Shown here one piece after another: positions 1 through 13,789 of a stretch of DNA of 64,000 nt. The first letter of the stretch is position 1. Each line of letters begins with the position of its first letter. This stretch comes from Ifrita kowaldi (taxonomy: Eukaryota > Chordata > Aves > Passeriformes > Cinclosomatidae), in the NCBI GenBank assembly GCA_013398055.1, contig VZRS01004508.1, forward strand, positions 1 to 64,000, in the 5' to 3' direction. The notes under the pieces were generated by a model, which was not told the DNA's origin, searched no databases, and saw only the letters and a program-made list of their open reading frames with translations. A program made the position numbers and the translations under genes.

Positions 1-680
1 TTGTTTTGTTTTTTTTTAAATTCCGCTTGAGTCACAGACTAAAATTATAGATGATTTTGGACTATTTACAGCACAAGGATTTTAATAGCAGGCGCTCACT
101 GAAAACTCAAAGAACAGTCCCCAGAACTGGACAAGTTAAACTCCTCACTACTGGGCCTTGTGCTAATACCAACTTTTTCCCATGGATTAGGATCAGACAT
201 GACCTAAGCGAGGTGCATTTGGAGTCAGATTCCTGCTCTCTCAGAAGAGCAGACTGCTTGGCTGACAGACCTCGGCACCTTCCTGAAAACCCTTTTTTGA
301 CCACATTGGGTCTCGGAGCACTTTGGGTTTTATCAAATCTGCTCTGAAAGGTGCGATAACACCCCAAGAGAAGTTTTAAATTAACCCTCTTTGGCTGACA
401 GGAATCTTGAACAGATTTAAGTAGCCTGAGTTACAATCAGAGAGTCCCGTGAGGTTGCATTTGGCCAGCTAAACCCTTTCTAAAGGATGACTCATTTAAC
501 CTTTGCCATCATGGGAGACGGTGCATGGCAAACCACACCAAAGGATGTAAGGAACAGTAAACCTTTGTCCAGGCAGCCCCTGGCGTGGGGCACAGCTGGG
601 AGCCCTGACCAGGAGCACTGGGTGGGTGCAGATGCCTCTTTTTGTGTGTTAGCAAAGGCAGCAGCAGCCTGAGCTGTGGG

Positions 681-746
681 GTGGATCATGGGGCCAGGGG
701 GTGGTACATGGGGCCCTGGAGTGGTACATGGGGTGGTTCATGGGGT
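681..746. repeat. Short imperfect tandem repeat, about 20-base unit
   Basis: Four head-to-tail units share the core GTGG(A/T)(A/T)CATGGGG. The first two units are 20 bases long and end in a CCAGGGG or CCCTGGA extension. The last two are shortened to about 13 bases. It looks like a small decaying minisatellite, and no coding role is apparent. Confidence 0.7.
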
Positions 747-3138
747 CATCATTCATCCCTGTCACTCGCTGGAACTGCTGAGCTATTGCATGCAAGACCT
801 GGGAAGTCAGCATGGTCTGGAGACGGTGATTAAACAGATACAGAGCCTAAGGAAATGCCCTGCTTAGCTGAGATTTATGAGCCATGGTCAGATATGTCAC
901 TTGAGGCTGCCAAAACCGAGGGGGATGGGCCCTGGTCCTTCTGGATGTGGTGGAGAGCTGCAAGCTGTCCTTTCCCATCCATTTGTGTCTCTGCTACAGC
1001 ACAGCTGTCTGAGTGATGCCTGCAGCTTCAGGTGCTAGGCTCTTCCTTGGTATTTCCTGCCTTGGCTTTTTTCCCTTGGTAAAAAGAATTCTACAGTCTT
1101 GCTTATTTCACATCTTCAATTTTAAAAAAATAGTGGTTTTCTATGTGAACCTGGCTTTTTCTGTAATTTTTTAACTGAGCTGAGGTGAGGAACTGAGGCT
1201 GCACGGTGGGGCTGTGCAGATCCCTGGGTTTGATCCATAGCTGCTGACGTGCTTGGGGAGTGTCTTGCTGACAGAATGCTTCTTGTCTATAGGAGAAAAG
1301 GACTCTGAAGTGGAACTCTGATGTTTTCATAAGGCAGCATCTCTCTGCTTTGCCTGAAGTACGAATGGCACTGGAGTTAATGGCTTCTGTTTCTGTGATT
1401 TCTGCTCCCACCTGTTCTGCAAGTGAAGGCTCATCAGCAGCCTCCAGCTCCTTTTCAGAGCTAAAAAGAGCCAGTGTCCAAACTGGGAAGAAGATAAAGC
1501 AGATATGCACAGATTACAGTGCTCTGAAGAGCCAGGAGGGACCTGTGGGATGAGGATCTGTCCTCTTGTGCCTGTTTCTCCTGCCCAGCTGTGAAAGGTG
1601 TAAGAAGTACCAGGTCACCTGTGGCAGTTGTTCTCTTTGCCACAGCTGCTTTGTCGTGCCAGGAGGTGGCTGGGAAAACAACCAGCCTTGAAGTGTGGAA
1701 ATCCCTGGAATGCTGACCGTCCTCATCTCAAGGAAGGGATCTTCTGGTACATTTTGTCTTGAAAACATTTTATTAGGGGAAAAAACCAGAGCTGCAGGGG
1801 CTAGAAATGGCAGGCAGGCAGGGGAATGATTTCAGACGAGAAAAATGCTCCTGAACCTCTCTGCTCCTCCCAGGCAAAGAAGCTGCCAGCCTTCATGTGG
1901 CATGTCATTCATCAAGCTGTCACCCCGGGCTCCGTGGGTTCACCCAGGAGGGAGCGTGGGGCACACCTGTAACCTTTGCCTCCGGGGCTGTCTGCAGTTG
2001 TCCCCGAGGCTGGTTTCTGACTGCAAATGCAACACTGGGCTGGGGGGAGGTGAGGAGGGGCTGGGGGTGTTCATACCTGCAGGACTGGGAGTTGGGAGTG
2101 TGTGGAGGGTGCCCTGGAAAGCCTCAGCTCTCCGTTGTAGGGGTGTGTTGCAGCCTAGGGACACTTCTCCCCTTACAGGGAGCAGCAGTGCAGCTCCTCC
2201 CTGCCCTGGGAGCCCTGACACTGCACCCCAAACCCACAGAAGATCCGTTTTTGGGGAGGGATCCCTAGTGCTGGATTTGCTCATGCTGAGGGTGGTTAAG
2301 GGCTGTTTCAGAAGATTTCTGGTCACTTTTGTGGGATGCAGAGCACCTCCCAGACCTGCAAGCAGCCATCTCCTTCCGAAATGTTGGGGCTCTCCAGTTC
2401 TATTTTGCAGTAACTCTTCCTCTCCCCATCAACTAAAGATGCTCAGATTTTCTATTTACTGCTGGTTTCCAGATGTTATAGCAGCTTTGTCTTGTGGTTT
2501 ATCTTAGAGCAAAGCACAAAAGAAGAGTCCCATGCCCATTCCTGGCTGTGCACAGGCAGGAAAGCTGCAATCCCACCCCGCTGGAGTGACTGAAGGTGGG
2601 CTGGGCAGGCTTTGTGCCTCCTGAGGGTATGAGCTGCAAGATGCCAACCGAAGCAATAGCTAGGCAGGAGATAAAAAACACACCTGGTAGGAGAAACGAG
2701 TGGGTGCCAGCTTCTTTTGAAGCAACACGCGAGTATCTGTACAGAGGGAGTGGTCTTTAAATTAGGGTAAAGTACTTAAAGGACTCTCTATCAGGCCAGT
2801 AAGTCCCACTCTTCATGGTTATTGTATAATTTATATAGCACTTCAAAGGAATCAGGGCTCTCTGCAAGAAAATACTGGGGGAAAATCCACTCCTCAGGAA
2901 GTCTGCACTACGACCTTACAAGCATTACATTCCCGACTCTCCCTTTTTGCTGCTACCTGGAACCCCCTTCTCTTCCAAAATGTCACCGGGGTCCCTTTTC
3001 CTTCCCTTCATCAGTTGCTTTGTTCTCATTACCTGTAAGTTTATGGATTAAAGCAGACACTGTTCTTCCTGATGCTTAAGAGGATGCTGCTGTGCATCAG
3101 GGAATCAATTTCATTTCTTAGCCACTGAATATTTACAG

Positions 3139-3225
3139 ATTTTTTTTAATTCTCCCTCCTATTTTTGTTGTTTTGTTTTGCTTGTTGGTGTTTGTTTTCT
3201 TTTTAATTTTTTTTTCTTTTAACCT
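3139..3225. repeat. T-rich low-complexity tract
   Basis: The stretch is mostly T with scattered G (TTTTTTT, TTGTTTTGTTTTG, TTTTTTTTTCTTTT). It is simple sequence with no sign of an adjacent retroelement body that I can recognise. Confidence 0.75.
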
Positions 3226-6200
3226 CTCAGCTCCGCGGGAAGTGGAATCTGGGAGGCTCAACTATTTCTGGTATCAGGGCTGTAGTGTTTGCTGAAGATC
3301 AAAGGAACCTTTTCAAACATCATTGTTACCATTAAGAGGTGGCAGCCGCATCTTAAGTAACCAACCTTTTCATCCGAGGCATGGGTGATTGAGACACACC
3401 AAACCCAGCTGAGGGGGCTGGATTTCAGCTCCTTTCTGGTCAATTTGGGCAGCCCAGCTCTCTCGTAGCCGAGCTCTGGCCGCGGCGAGCCCCCGAGGGA
3501 TGATCTGACCTTTAGTATGAATTTAGATTTGCGCTGTGACTTCTCTAAATTATGACTGCCAGAGGTCCTGGGGTCACAGCTCTCCATCGTCAGAGCACTT
3601 CCAGCTCCCAGCACACTCCCAGTGTGGGAGAAGGGATGCAATTATTGATGCTGATTTAAAAGAAAAAAAGAAAAGCTGGATGTAAACTGGATGTAAAAAT
3701 GCCAACCAGTTGGGGCGTGTCCTAGTTGTGACTGCTGTGTGTATTAGAGATGCTTCTGACAAAATATAAATGGCACCACCTAAACTTCTGGTGTAGGACA
3801 ACAAATTAGCTCTGCACATGTCCCAGATGGTGTTCCTGCCACCTTACAAATGGTTAAAGTAGAAGAGCTGCTCTCTTTGCTTAGATAAACAGGGTCTCTG
3901 TGGATAGCTTGCAACCCCCATCATAATCCCTCTCTGATCTCTGGTTATAAAAATGATAGATGGAATGTAAACTCCATAAAGATTAGTGATCACCAAAAGA
4001 GTAGAAAAAATATTGGGAAGAGTTGTAAGGTTTTTCTGCATTCCTGAGGAATTCTGCAGGGATTCCTTTTCCTTGGTGGAGCTTGTGCTATTCCCCAGCT
4101 CATCTCCTTTCAAACTTGCTGTCTGGAGATGTTCGTGGAGGATTTTCAAGTATCTCTGAAGAAGTCTGGCACGGATTCACTGTAACCTCGTGTAAATGAC
4201 TGCTGCTCGCCCCGATTTCCGCAGTTGTGAAGCAGGGTAACAGGATGCATGTACTTGTCAAAGAATTCAGGGATTTACTGCTGGCTCGGGTGGTGCTGTG
4301 GTGTTCTCAGGGAAGGAGCTCTGACTCCAAAGCATCGTTGCTCTCTGGCAGAACAGTAACTCTCTGTCATCCTACACATTTCAGAGTGTTCATGTGGAAT
4401 CCTTTTTTCCCAATCTTTTGCAGGCAGGGCAGCACTTCCAAACACAGCTATTGATCTTGTGTCTCGTGCTTCACGTCTGATTTTCAGAAGTTCATAGTTT
4501 ACCTTCAAATGTAACCATTTTACAGTGTACAAATGCAGATTGCAAGTCACATCTCTCTCAAAACAAACCTCTAAACTCAGTCCTTTAGTGCCCTTTAGGA
4601 AATACTCTGGGGTTAAAAGTGTGAAGGTGGATCTTCCCAAAATATTTTCGTTGGGAACTGGGTTATGACAGCTGCAGCCTCTGAGAAATCCAGCCCATTG
4701 TGTATGTGAGAGATTTGCTGGATTTGAAATTAAGTTTCTGCTAGTTGGTGGCATTGTAAGGCAATTTGGAGAAGGGGAAAATGTACTGAACAAGAGATGG
4801 TCCCATCCTTTGGGATGGAATGTGGCTGGGGGATGAAGGTCCCAAGTCCAGCTGGTGCAGGTGGTTCAGTGGGACAGGGAATATCCCCTGGGAACAAACC
4901 CATCAAGCACTTGTGGCGTGGCTAAGCCACCAGTGCAGCAGCCATGCCTGGGCTGTGAGCTGAGGGATTTGGGGGAAATGAGGAGGTTGTTTCACCTACA
5001 CTTCTGCAGGGTTTTCCCACGTACCTCCCACCTCTGCAGGGCCTTTGGACTGCGTTCAGAGCAGCTGTGTCAGGTTGAACGGCTGCAGGGACAAAATCAG
5101 GCTTTCATTTAGTAGGAAGGTGTTTGAGGTATGTTGCCAAGATGGTGTTTTATTGCAAATTATCAATGTAAGCTGCATCAGAGACCACCCAGGATCTTCC
5201 CTGAGAACATGGCTGTGCTTCGAAACTCCTGTGAGATTTCATTGCCCTCTTGTCCCTGCAGTGGGTACGAGCTGCCTGTCCTCTGCTGATGCCATGTGCT
5301 GTTGGTGAGTCTTTTTCCTGTTGTCATAGGAGAGTGTTTTACTTCAATGTGTTTGCAGTCTGACTGTATCTGCTTTCCAGCTGGGAAACTGGGGTGCAGG
5401 CAAGCAATCCTTCCAAGACCACGTAGGAAATTCATGAAAATCAAGGACTTAATCCAGACCCCAGATAAGCACTTAAAATATTTTGGGGTTTTTTTTCTCT
5501 TTTGCTGCTGATTACTGCAGCTCATTTATCTTTCCTGACAAACTCCGCCAACCCCATTGAAAATCTGGATTTGGCTGGAGACTACTCCAGCAAAACATTT
5601 GGGATTTTGCCCTGACAAGATTTGTAAGGCTGGCCGAAACAGCACAGTTTATGCGTGCTCTAAGAATTAAAAACTCTGCTCTAAGTGCATTGACCTGTCT
5701 TTCTCTCCTGCAAAACAGATGGATCACTTTCAGTTCTGCCCTAGTGACACTCCACTTGGCTATACATCATTGCTCCTAATATTAGGACCTCCTGTCTTAA
5801 ATCAGCAAGAGCTGGGTGTCCCTTTCAGCAGCTTGCAGTGCTTACCTGTGTTAACAGCCTCGCACAGAAATAGTTGTGCTTCCAGATGCCTGACTTGTGC
5901 AGTCTCACAGGGAGGGCTATTCCTTAAATGGGTTAAGAGAGCTTAAAAAAATAAACTGTAAAAGAATTGTTTACACCCCTTTTAATAGCTGGGTCAGTTC
6001 CCAACCTGGTTCCACAAATGGTTCTGTTGGCACAACCACAAGGGGGAAAAGGGCAAAAACTGATTGTGTCAGTGCTGCTGCCAAAGATAACACATTGTGA
6101 AGCACGGCCTCGGTCCCTCCTGTGTGGGGAGCGGGTCCCCTCCACTCCCTGCAGCCCCAAACACCATCAACAAACAGCAAAAGGGACTCTGACGCTTCCT

Positions 6201-6839
6201 CTCCCAAAGCCAGCGAGGGCCTGTAATAATAAGGATTTGATAAACGCCCAAAGCACTTACTCTGCTTTTTCAGGGAGCTGCAGGCCAGGGAACAGCCAGA
6301 GAGACATTAAAGAGCAGAAGCAGAATAGAGTGTAATTAACTTTAAACCCCTGTGAAACTCCTGCTGCTGTGTGTGGCAGGCTCACTTTGGAACACAGCTG
6401 GGTTTAGTGCAAGTTCTAATCGTGGTATCAAGTCAAGGCTTGTCCAGAGAAAGTGTGTGTGCCTTTATTAGCATGCAAATCACAGATCCTCCTTATTACA
6501 CTGTCTCTGCATCCCTCCCTCTAGAGCTGTTTAGTAGAAGCAGGCAAGAACTAATTAAATTCCTTTATTCATACCTCATCCTTGAAGTGCAGAGCCCAAG
6601 GCAGGAATGCCAATGGGCACACGCCCATACCCTCTCTGCTTCCACAACGAGCGTGGCAGGCCTGACCTCCACCTCATTAGGCAAGGAATAAATCCCCTGC
6701 CATGAAGATGAGGATGTCAGGCACCACATGCGTAAATCACATAAGGAGTTTCCAAATGGCTTTCATCTCGGGAGTCCTTAACAGTTCAGAGCTATGGATC
6801 AATCCAGAGTGGATACCTTTCAGCAGTAATTCCACATCT

Positions 6840-7130
6840 GAAGTTCTTTAATAATGTGGCTCCTTTAAATAAGATTCTAAAAGCCCAAGCCAGCTGAAAT
6901 GTTAGCACACAATCAAGTTAATTACTTTAATTACTATAAAATTATCAGACGATGTATTTGTAATTTTAATCTCCTAATCTGCAAAGTACCTTTTTCCCTT
7001 TAGTGTTCCTAAAGAAAGTAAAATAGCTTTTGGGTTCCTTGCCAGCTTTTCAAGGATCTTTGAAAACTGAGAAGAAACCTCCCACAAATAGCCTGGCTGT
7101 GATTATGAGATTTCTTTTTTCGTTATTTAA
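6840..7130. promoter_or_regulatory. AT-rich block with paired TAATTA sites (candidate element)
   Basis: The block is clearly more AT-rich than its surroundings. It carries two adjacent homeodomain-type cores, TTAATTAC at 6918 and TTTAATTAC at 6926, plus several further TAAT half-sites. This kind of composition is common in conserved non-coding elements of amniotes, but conservation cannot be tested here. The regulatory role is inference only. Confidence 0.25.
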
Positions 7131-7899
7131 AATATCATCCTTTATATGAATGCAAAGCATTTAAACGCAGTAACAGGATCTATCCCAGCAAACCAGGCAT
7201 TTGAGTTTAAGATTTCTTGGGTTACCTGGACTGTACAAATGTAATGCACAGCATAAACCTTCCTTAAAGTGCTGAGGAAATTGGAGGTTATGGCAAGGGA
7301 AAACCAGTAGCCAAAGAAAAAGCTCTGTTACGTTTCCAGCTGCCTAATTTGAAGTTATGGCTGAAAAACTGCACTCAGTTTTGCACTGAAGGACCCCAAA
7401 GTGCTTCCCCCTGGTATGAAAAAGGGTTCCTGACCTCCAGGGCTGCAGCTACTCTGCACTTCAGCTTGTCCTCTGGGATGATCCAAGATTCTCCAGCGTA
7501 GCAAGGCTGTTTGTAGACAAACATCCCGCTGCAACCTCCTGAACTCCCAGCCTGGAAAACCCCTCAGGCTGCCCTGAGATGAGAGCTGGTCATGACTTTT
7601 CCATTCACCAGCCCTTGGAGCTGAGTTTAGGGCCCATTGTGTTTCTGATCTGTGTAAATCCTGACACACTGCCAGCTCTTGTGCTTGCTGTTCAGTCTCC
7701 TGGAAGGTGGACTGGACAGGCTGGGCAGAATGTGTGGGATTTTCGCTGAAGTCTATTGGACCTATGGGGTCCAAGCAGGGCTTAGCTGTTAAATCCATTT
7801 TTTACAAACTTAAAAATGCACCTGCGTTGGATGGTTGAGCATCTGACAGCTTTTATTCTTATAGTACCCCATGACTGCTGCTCCTTTTCACTTTGAGTT

Positions 7900-8020
7900 G
7901 ATGAAGAGAGGCAAAGAAAAAGTTAAGTGATGTGTCCAAGGTCATGCAGGGAAGAAGCAGTGAAGGGATTTGAGCCTCAGACATAGTTTAAGTTCTTGGC
8001 TGTGGCACCATCTCTCTCTG
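7900..8020 (-). mobile_element. Probable ancient MIR / CORE-SINE fragment
   Basis: Read on the + strand, the block runs GAGAGGCAAAGA, then AGTTAAGTGATG, TCCAAGGTCATGCAG, GGGATTTGAGCC and finally GGCACCAT. These segments match, in the right order and spacing, the reverse complement of the MIR family consensus as I remember it, including the CORE segment around the TGACCTTGG motif. The copy is diverged, as expected for an element older than the bird-mammal split. No target-site duplication is visible. A repeat-library search would be needed to name the subfamily. Confidence 0.65.
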
Positions 8021-9459
8021 ATGTCTGAAACAGGCTCATAGCTCTTCTATTGTGGAGAAAGCACTTATTTTCCTATTTGCTACCTGTTCCTACTGGAGGG
8101 AATTCTTTTTAAGCACAAAACAGCTGTCTGTTCCTATTAAGCTACTGTAGGAATAATCTGCATGGAAAAAAACTCAGATGCTTTCCCAAATAGGAAGTAA
8201 TTTAGATTTCAGATTAATGGCTGTGACAATGGAAATATATAAAATCTTTTCCTGATATGGAGCCCAAAACCATGGATTGTTCTTATCGATGGTGGACACA
8301 GGTGTGAAATCTGACTTGTGCTGCACACGGGGAACAAACACTAAAGAAAGGCACAAATATCCCTGCTATGCAGAGCTCCCAGCCTGTGGTGTGCATTTAG
8401 TGGATGAGCCAGCTGGTGCTGCTGAAAGATGACAACTCTTGCTCTTGCAAGCCTTCCTCTCTTGCAGGCACTCTGCCCTGATCCCGCTCAGGGAAATGAA
8501 TCGTTTTCCCAGAAATAAGAGCAAGAGTGAGAAGCAGGGAGGATCAGGGCACTGGGCTGTTCTCTCTGGGACCTATAAATCCTCAGTCCTGGCTGTGAAA
8601 GGAGCTTCACAAAAGGAAAATTAAGGCTTGGGGTGGACAGCTGGGATGGAGGGAGCCAGCACAAGGAGCAAGCCCAGGTCTGGAGCAGTGATGGCACTCT
8701 GGGCTGTCAGCTGCAGTTTACAAAAGAGCCGAAGCTGAAGTTTCCCCTGCTGCCACTGCCCTGTGGGTGGGATGGTGCCAGCCTTCCTGGGGACAGCAGG
8801 GCTGCAATCCAGGGCTTTCTTTGCAGGCACCTGCTCGAACAGAGAATTTCTCTTTTGTGCAAGCCTTAAGCTGTACATGGTCAGCAGCACGTACCTGAGC
8901 ACCTCGGGTAGCACACAGCAGATGGGGACCAGTGTCCCTGCAGTGCCAGGGAGCCTGGGAGGGATGTGAGGGGAGAGGCTTGGTCTGATCTGGGCTTTGT
9001 GGCAGAAGGGCTGCTGAGATCTGTGCATGGAGTGTTTCTTACTTTGCATTGCATGAAGGCCCTCAGCATTCCCCGCGTGCTCCGCTCTCTGGGAAGGTTA
9101 ACAGGATAAAGAAAATGTTACCAAATGCATTTTAACAGATGACTGCAATTTGCACTCGGCTGTTAGGCTGCTGCCTTTTCTGTCTTAGGAACTGCAGAAT
9201 GGGAAAGCCTAGCCTGTGCTATCGAGAGGGGCGAGATGAAAGTGAAGAGCTGCAGAGTGAAGCTCCACAAATTTCTCTTGCACTTGGTCAAACTACAAAT
9301 AATCAGATTAAGCCATAACTGTATAAATGGGGCTTGAGTGTGTTTGCTCTGCTGACTTGGTCATGCATTCAGGACGTTCAGACTGGTGTAACTACAGCCC
9401 AGGAGGTATTAGTCACGCTGGGAGGACTTCAGTGAATATAAGAGGGCTTCATCTGGCCA

Positions 9460-9473
9460 GTTACCAAGGCAAC
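9460..9473. promoter_or_regulatory. RFX-type X-box palindrome (candidate)
   Basis: GTTACCAAGGCAAC fits the X-box consensus GTNRCC-N(0-3)-RGYAAC bound by RFX transcription factors, with both half-sites intact. A 14-base match to both halves is uncommon by chance in a window of this size. Its target gene is unknown. Confidence 0.4.
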
Positions 9474-12400
9474 TCTTGCTGATATTTCATTACAATGCTT
9501 TTGCCCTCCGCAAGTCCCACGGATTAGGACTGGGAATCTCAGAAAGAAGAGTTGATTGTCAATATTGTGCTTGGATTGAATGTATCCCAGAGGAAAAAAA
9601 AAAAAAGGTAAAGCATTTCCCATAGGCAGAGCCCACAATGCGCAGCTGGAGCTAAACTCCGTCTGTCATCCAGCACTGCCTTGTGCCCTGAGGAGAGTCT
9701 TGGGAAGCAACTAATCTCCCTCTTTCCAGCTCTGAAATAAATGGAAAATGCAGGTATGAACTCATCCTCATCCATGTTGAGATGCAGAGAAGCAGAGCTG
9801 TGCCAGGTTCCATTCAGAGCGGCTGCAGCTGCACCAGTACAGGCTGGTGCCCTCAAACTGGGGGACAGTGCCAGCCAGAGGGACCACCCTCACACCTCAG
9901 GGCTGTGGCTGTCACAGGTGCCTTTGCTGGCTCTGTGCACCTTCCTCTAACTGTGTTCCTTGTCACTGACTCAAGAGCTGTTGCTGATTCCCTTGGGGAG
10001 CCACAGCCGCTGTGTGTCGGACTGGGCATCCTCTTCCTCTGGGAAAACACAGGTGAAAATAAAAGGGCATCTGCTCCTGTGGGATATTGCTCGAGATGTT
10101 CCTTCTTCTGGGCCAGCTTGGCATTTGTAATGCTGCTGGGGTCTGTTGCTTGTTCCTAATTACACTTTTCATTAGCTGTGTATTATCTCTCATTAATGAA
10201 AAAGGACTTCATAGGAAAATGGCAATACAACTATCCTGTATGACAGAGATTAGAAGTGCTACTGGCTTTTTATCTGCTACCAGTAATTTCCACCTAGGTT
10301 TTGAAAAACTGGATATGATGTGATGTAGGTGGAAGCCAGCAAGGGTATGTCATGACCCCATGCCTGAGGAGTATTTATGAGCACACAGCCACAGGGCACA
10401 GAAACAACCCCGGGTGAAGTAATCTGTGGGAGGATGAACTTCCCGGCATTCAGAGAAGTTACAATGACAGAGTAGGAGAAGTTCTATTCTCTGAGTCAGG
10501 CTTGAGTCAGTTTCCCATTCGCACTGCTGCATGTGTCCCACCTTTTAGACAAGGAGCAAAAGCATGTTCTGTCTGAGTGTCTCCAGCTCGCCCCCAGTGC
10601 TCTGTCACACTCGAGCGGGTGTGTTAACCCCAGCATTGCACTGGTTTTCACCCCGAGCACATTCACTCATCCCCTCGCTTCCTCCGTGGATTCAACTTGA
10701 CACAGCGCTCTCGGTCCTCCTGCAGTGCTAAACAGCTACCAAAGCTCACCCCAGGAGTAGCTGCACTTTTCTGGTGGGTGAACTGATCTCTGTTGACATG
10801 TCAGCTCGTTAAATCTGCAGGGCCCTTCTGGCCGAAGGCAGGGCTGTGTGGCACATTTAAAGCGTGATTTAGTTATTAACATAAAAGCAGCTGTGTTCCT
10901 GTTTGAGCTGTGCAAAGAAAAACACGTTGCTAATGATGACCGAGCCTGAAGCGTGCCTGGGAGACAGCACTTATGTATGTTTTCCATGTGCCCCAGAATA
11001 ATACAGAGTTTAGGCTTTAAAAGAAAGTATTTGGGTCCTTGCCAGGTAGACAGACAGCATGAATGAAACACCTGTTCTGGCTTTGGGAGGGTTTTGGAAC
11101 CATTTGATTACAGGGAAGGTACAGGCTGACCTTAAAGCGAATTCAATTCTCTGGTGTAGAGTAACATGTCCTGCTACATTATGAATCTTCTTGATCTCTT
11201 CGTGAAAATGCCCACAGCAGACAAAACACAGATGTCTGCTCCTTTTGGTTTTAACTAAAAGGTGCTGCTTGGGCATGGCAAATTGACCAGCCCTGTCTCA
11301 AAACAGTCCTTTTCAATTTTGAATAAATGTTAAAGGAAGAACACTATAAAGGAAACAAACATAAAACACATTAAAGTAATTCTACCAAGAGAAGAAAAAT
11401 AACTGTTCATTCCAGATGTGCCCTAATTCAGCTCTTACTAGAGTTCCTTGGCACTTGGCAGTTTTAGGGGGTTGCATTTTCACATGGTGTAATTCAATTC
11501 CAAAAAAGATATCAAGAATCCTGTCTTTCCTAGAGTTGCTTCCTATTGAATCACCTTATCAGTCTGGTCTGCTTTGTCCAGTCTTAACTATTTCTGCTAA
11601 TATGGCAAAACCAGCACCAGGAATACTTTCATAAAAGCAGACTGCAGCAGATGGTAGTGTGATGAGTTTGATCATCCCCTCTGGCCTTTGACTTTATATA
11701 TTCGTAAGAACCAGTCTGAGAAACCAAGGCAGATCCTGGTCAAATTCCTCATACCTTCAACAAAACCCTCCAGTCCTTTCCCACTGTAGATTCAAGCTGT
11801 GCCCTAGCTCCTCCGACACAGAAAGGTTTAAAAAGCTGTAATTGAGCTGTCAGTTTGAAGAACAAACAGGGGAAATGTACTTTGGGGCTCTGAGGGCTGT
11901 TTGCAGAACTGTCTGTATGTGCATGTGTGGGGGTCTGTGTGAACAGGAGGGGAACTCCTTCCCCAGCCTCTGTGAACTCAGCAAACACAGTGCAAACCTC
12001 ACATGAAACCTGTTCATGCCTTTTGTGGGTTTGTTTTACAGCCTTCTCAGGTAGAGCCTGTGGAGACTGTAAAATTATAAAGCTGGAGATGTGCTTGAAG
12101 GATATTGATTGCACTTCTGGCTTGTGTTAGTCCAACTCCAGCTCATGTGGAATTAGTTCTTAGCTCCTGGTAGCTGCTCCTGACATACTTGTGTCAAGAC
12201 ACAACACACTTACAAATGGTGAGCTTGGCGTGAAGTTCTTGGGTCAGCACAGAGCACAGCTCAGGAAACACATTCCTTCACACAGCCTGCAGCAGGGTAG
12301 CAGGAAAGTGATTAAATCTTCCCTAAGATAACATGTTCCTGACCCTACACCCTACAGGAACCATATGCTCACTTATTTCTCTTGGCTCAGGCCCTGCTCC

Positions 12401-13789
12401 CAGTGACGGCTCTGGCTGTGGTGGTGCCTTGGTAGGAAATACTGTAAGTGAAGGCAACGAGTCTTTCCCCATTGGCCATATGTTGCTTTTCCTGGAGTGA
12501 GAGAAGTCCTTTCATTTCTCTATGTAATAGACAATATAAAACCAGAGAATTTATTCACAGCAAGCAGAATGTGTCTGTGTCACCACTGATTTACTCAGCA
12601 GGCCTCGCTCCTGGCTGTGGGATGCTTCCCTGTTCTCCTGCTGCAGGTTAAAAGGCTCTGTGCAGACAGGAAAACTCTCACTTGTAACTTGCAGAATCTT
12701 TGTTTGGATTTAAGAACTGCGTTCCCTCATCGAGGTAAGTTGTTCAGAGCCCACACACTCAATTTGTTCTCAGACCTCTTTCAAGCTCTTCTGTCACTCT
12801 ACAGCTTGCTTGAAGAAAGAGCTTGTGGTTTCTGGGGGCAGCTTCAGGCAAGCTCCTCATGGTCCTGCAGTTTTTAGGGAGGCAAAAGTAAAACCTTCAG
12901 TGGGACTCGGATGCCTTTAGCGGATGCAGATGGATAACAGCATGGCTGAGATCGTGTTACTACATGTAGGCTCAGAGAAGATTGGAGTAGGAATGCTACA
13001 GGCTGGATTTTTTTCCCCCAGTTCTTTCTGCATTCACTGGTAGTGGATTGGATTTAAAATGAAAAGTCTCTTCTGCTTCAACACCTCTTATTTGAGAGCA
13101 TGTCACTGTGACCAGATTTGTGAAGCCGAGCCAAGAAGTACCATTGCAAGGCTCAAGAAACTAGTAAAATTCAAAGAGGGATCAGAGCAGTAAAGGAACG
13201 GCAACTGTCCAGGGATGCTGGAATTTGTGCTTAGAAAAATCTCTTAAATGGAAGAAAGGCTTCACTACTCAAGTTCTAGCTGTCATAAATCAGGTAACAT
13301 AGTTTCTTGGGAGCAGAGTACTCCTTGCCCATCCACGGGGGTTTTCACCGGAAATGTTTGCTGCAGGTGACTCTCAGGTGAGATGTTAAACCAGATGGGA
13401 CTCGTGTCCAGTCCAAATTAGCAAATATGACTTTTTCCCCTGAGTGTGGCTGAAAAGAGATGGCATCAGGGAAGGAGTTCAAGTTGTTAACCTCAACTTT
13501 TTGGTTAACCTCTAAATTGGATGTTTAGCACGTTAAAAAATCCCTCTGTCCTTTTCTTCCTGCGCTGGGAAAAGACCCTCAGAATACTCTTTCTTTAAAC
13601 CATTTCCATTGCTTCTTGGACTGCTTCAGACCCCCTCAGTCACAGGTGGCCTAAGTATGATTTCAGTCTTCAAACTGTCTTTGAAAGAAGCTCTGCAGTC
13701 GACTGGAGGCCGGTTCAGACAGCAGAGGGTCATTTTTTCTGCATGGTGCTCCTGAGTCTGTGCCACAAAACCCACGTGCTAACTGTGAT

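Noticed and set aside
1845..2507. 220-codon open frame, the longest in the window
   Set aside because: GC-rich, stop-poor stretch with overlapping frames on both strands, no recognisable domain and no splice context. It is most likely a chance frame.
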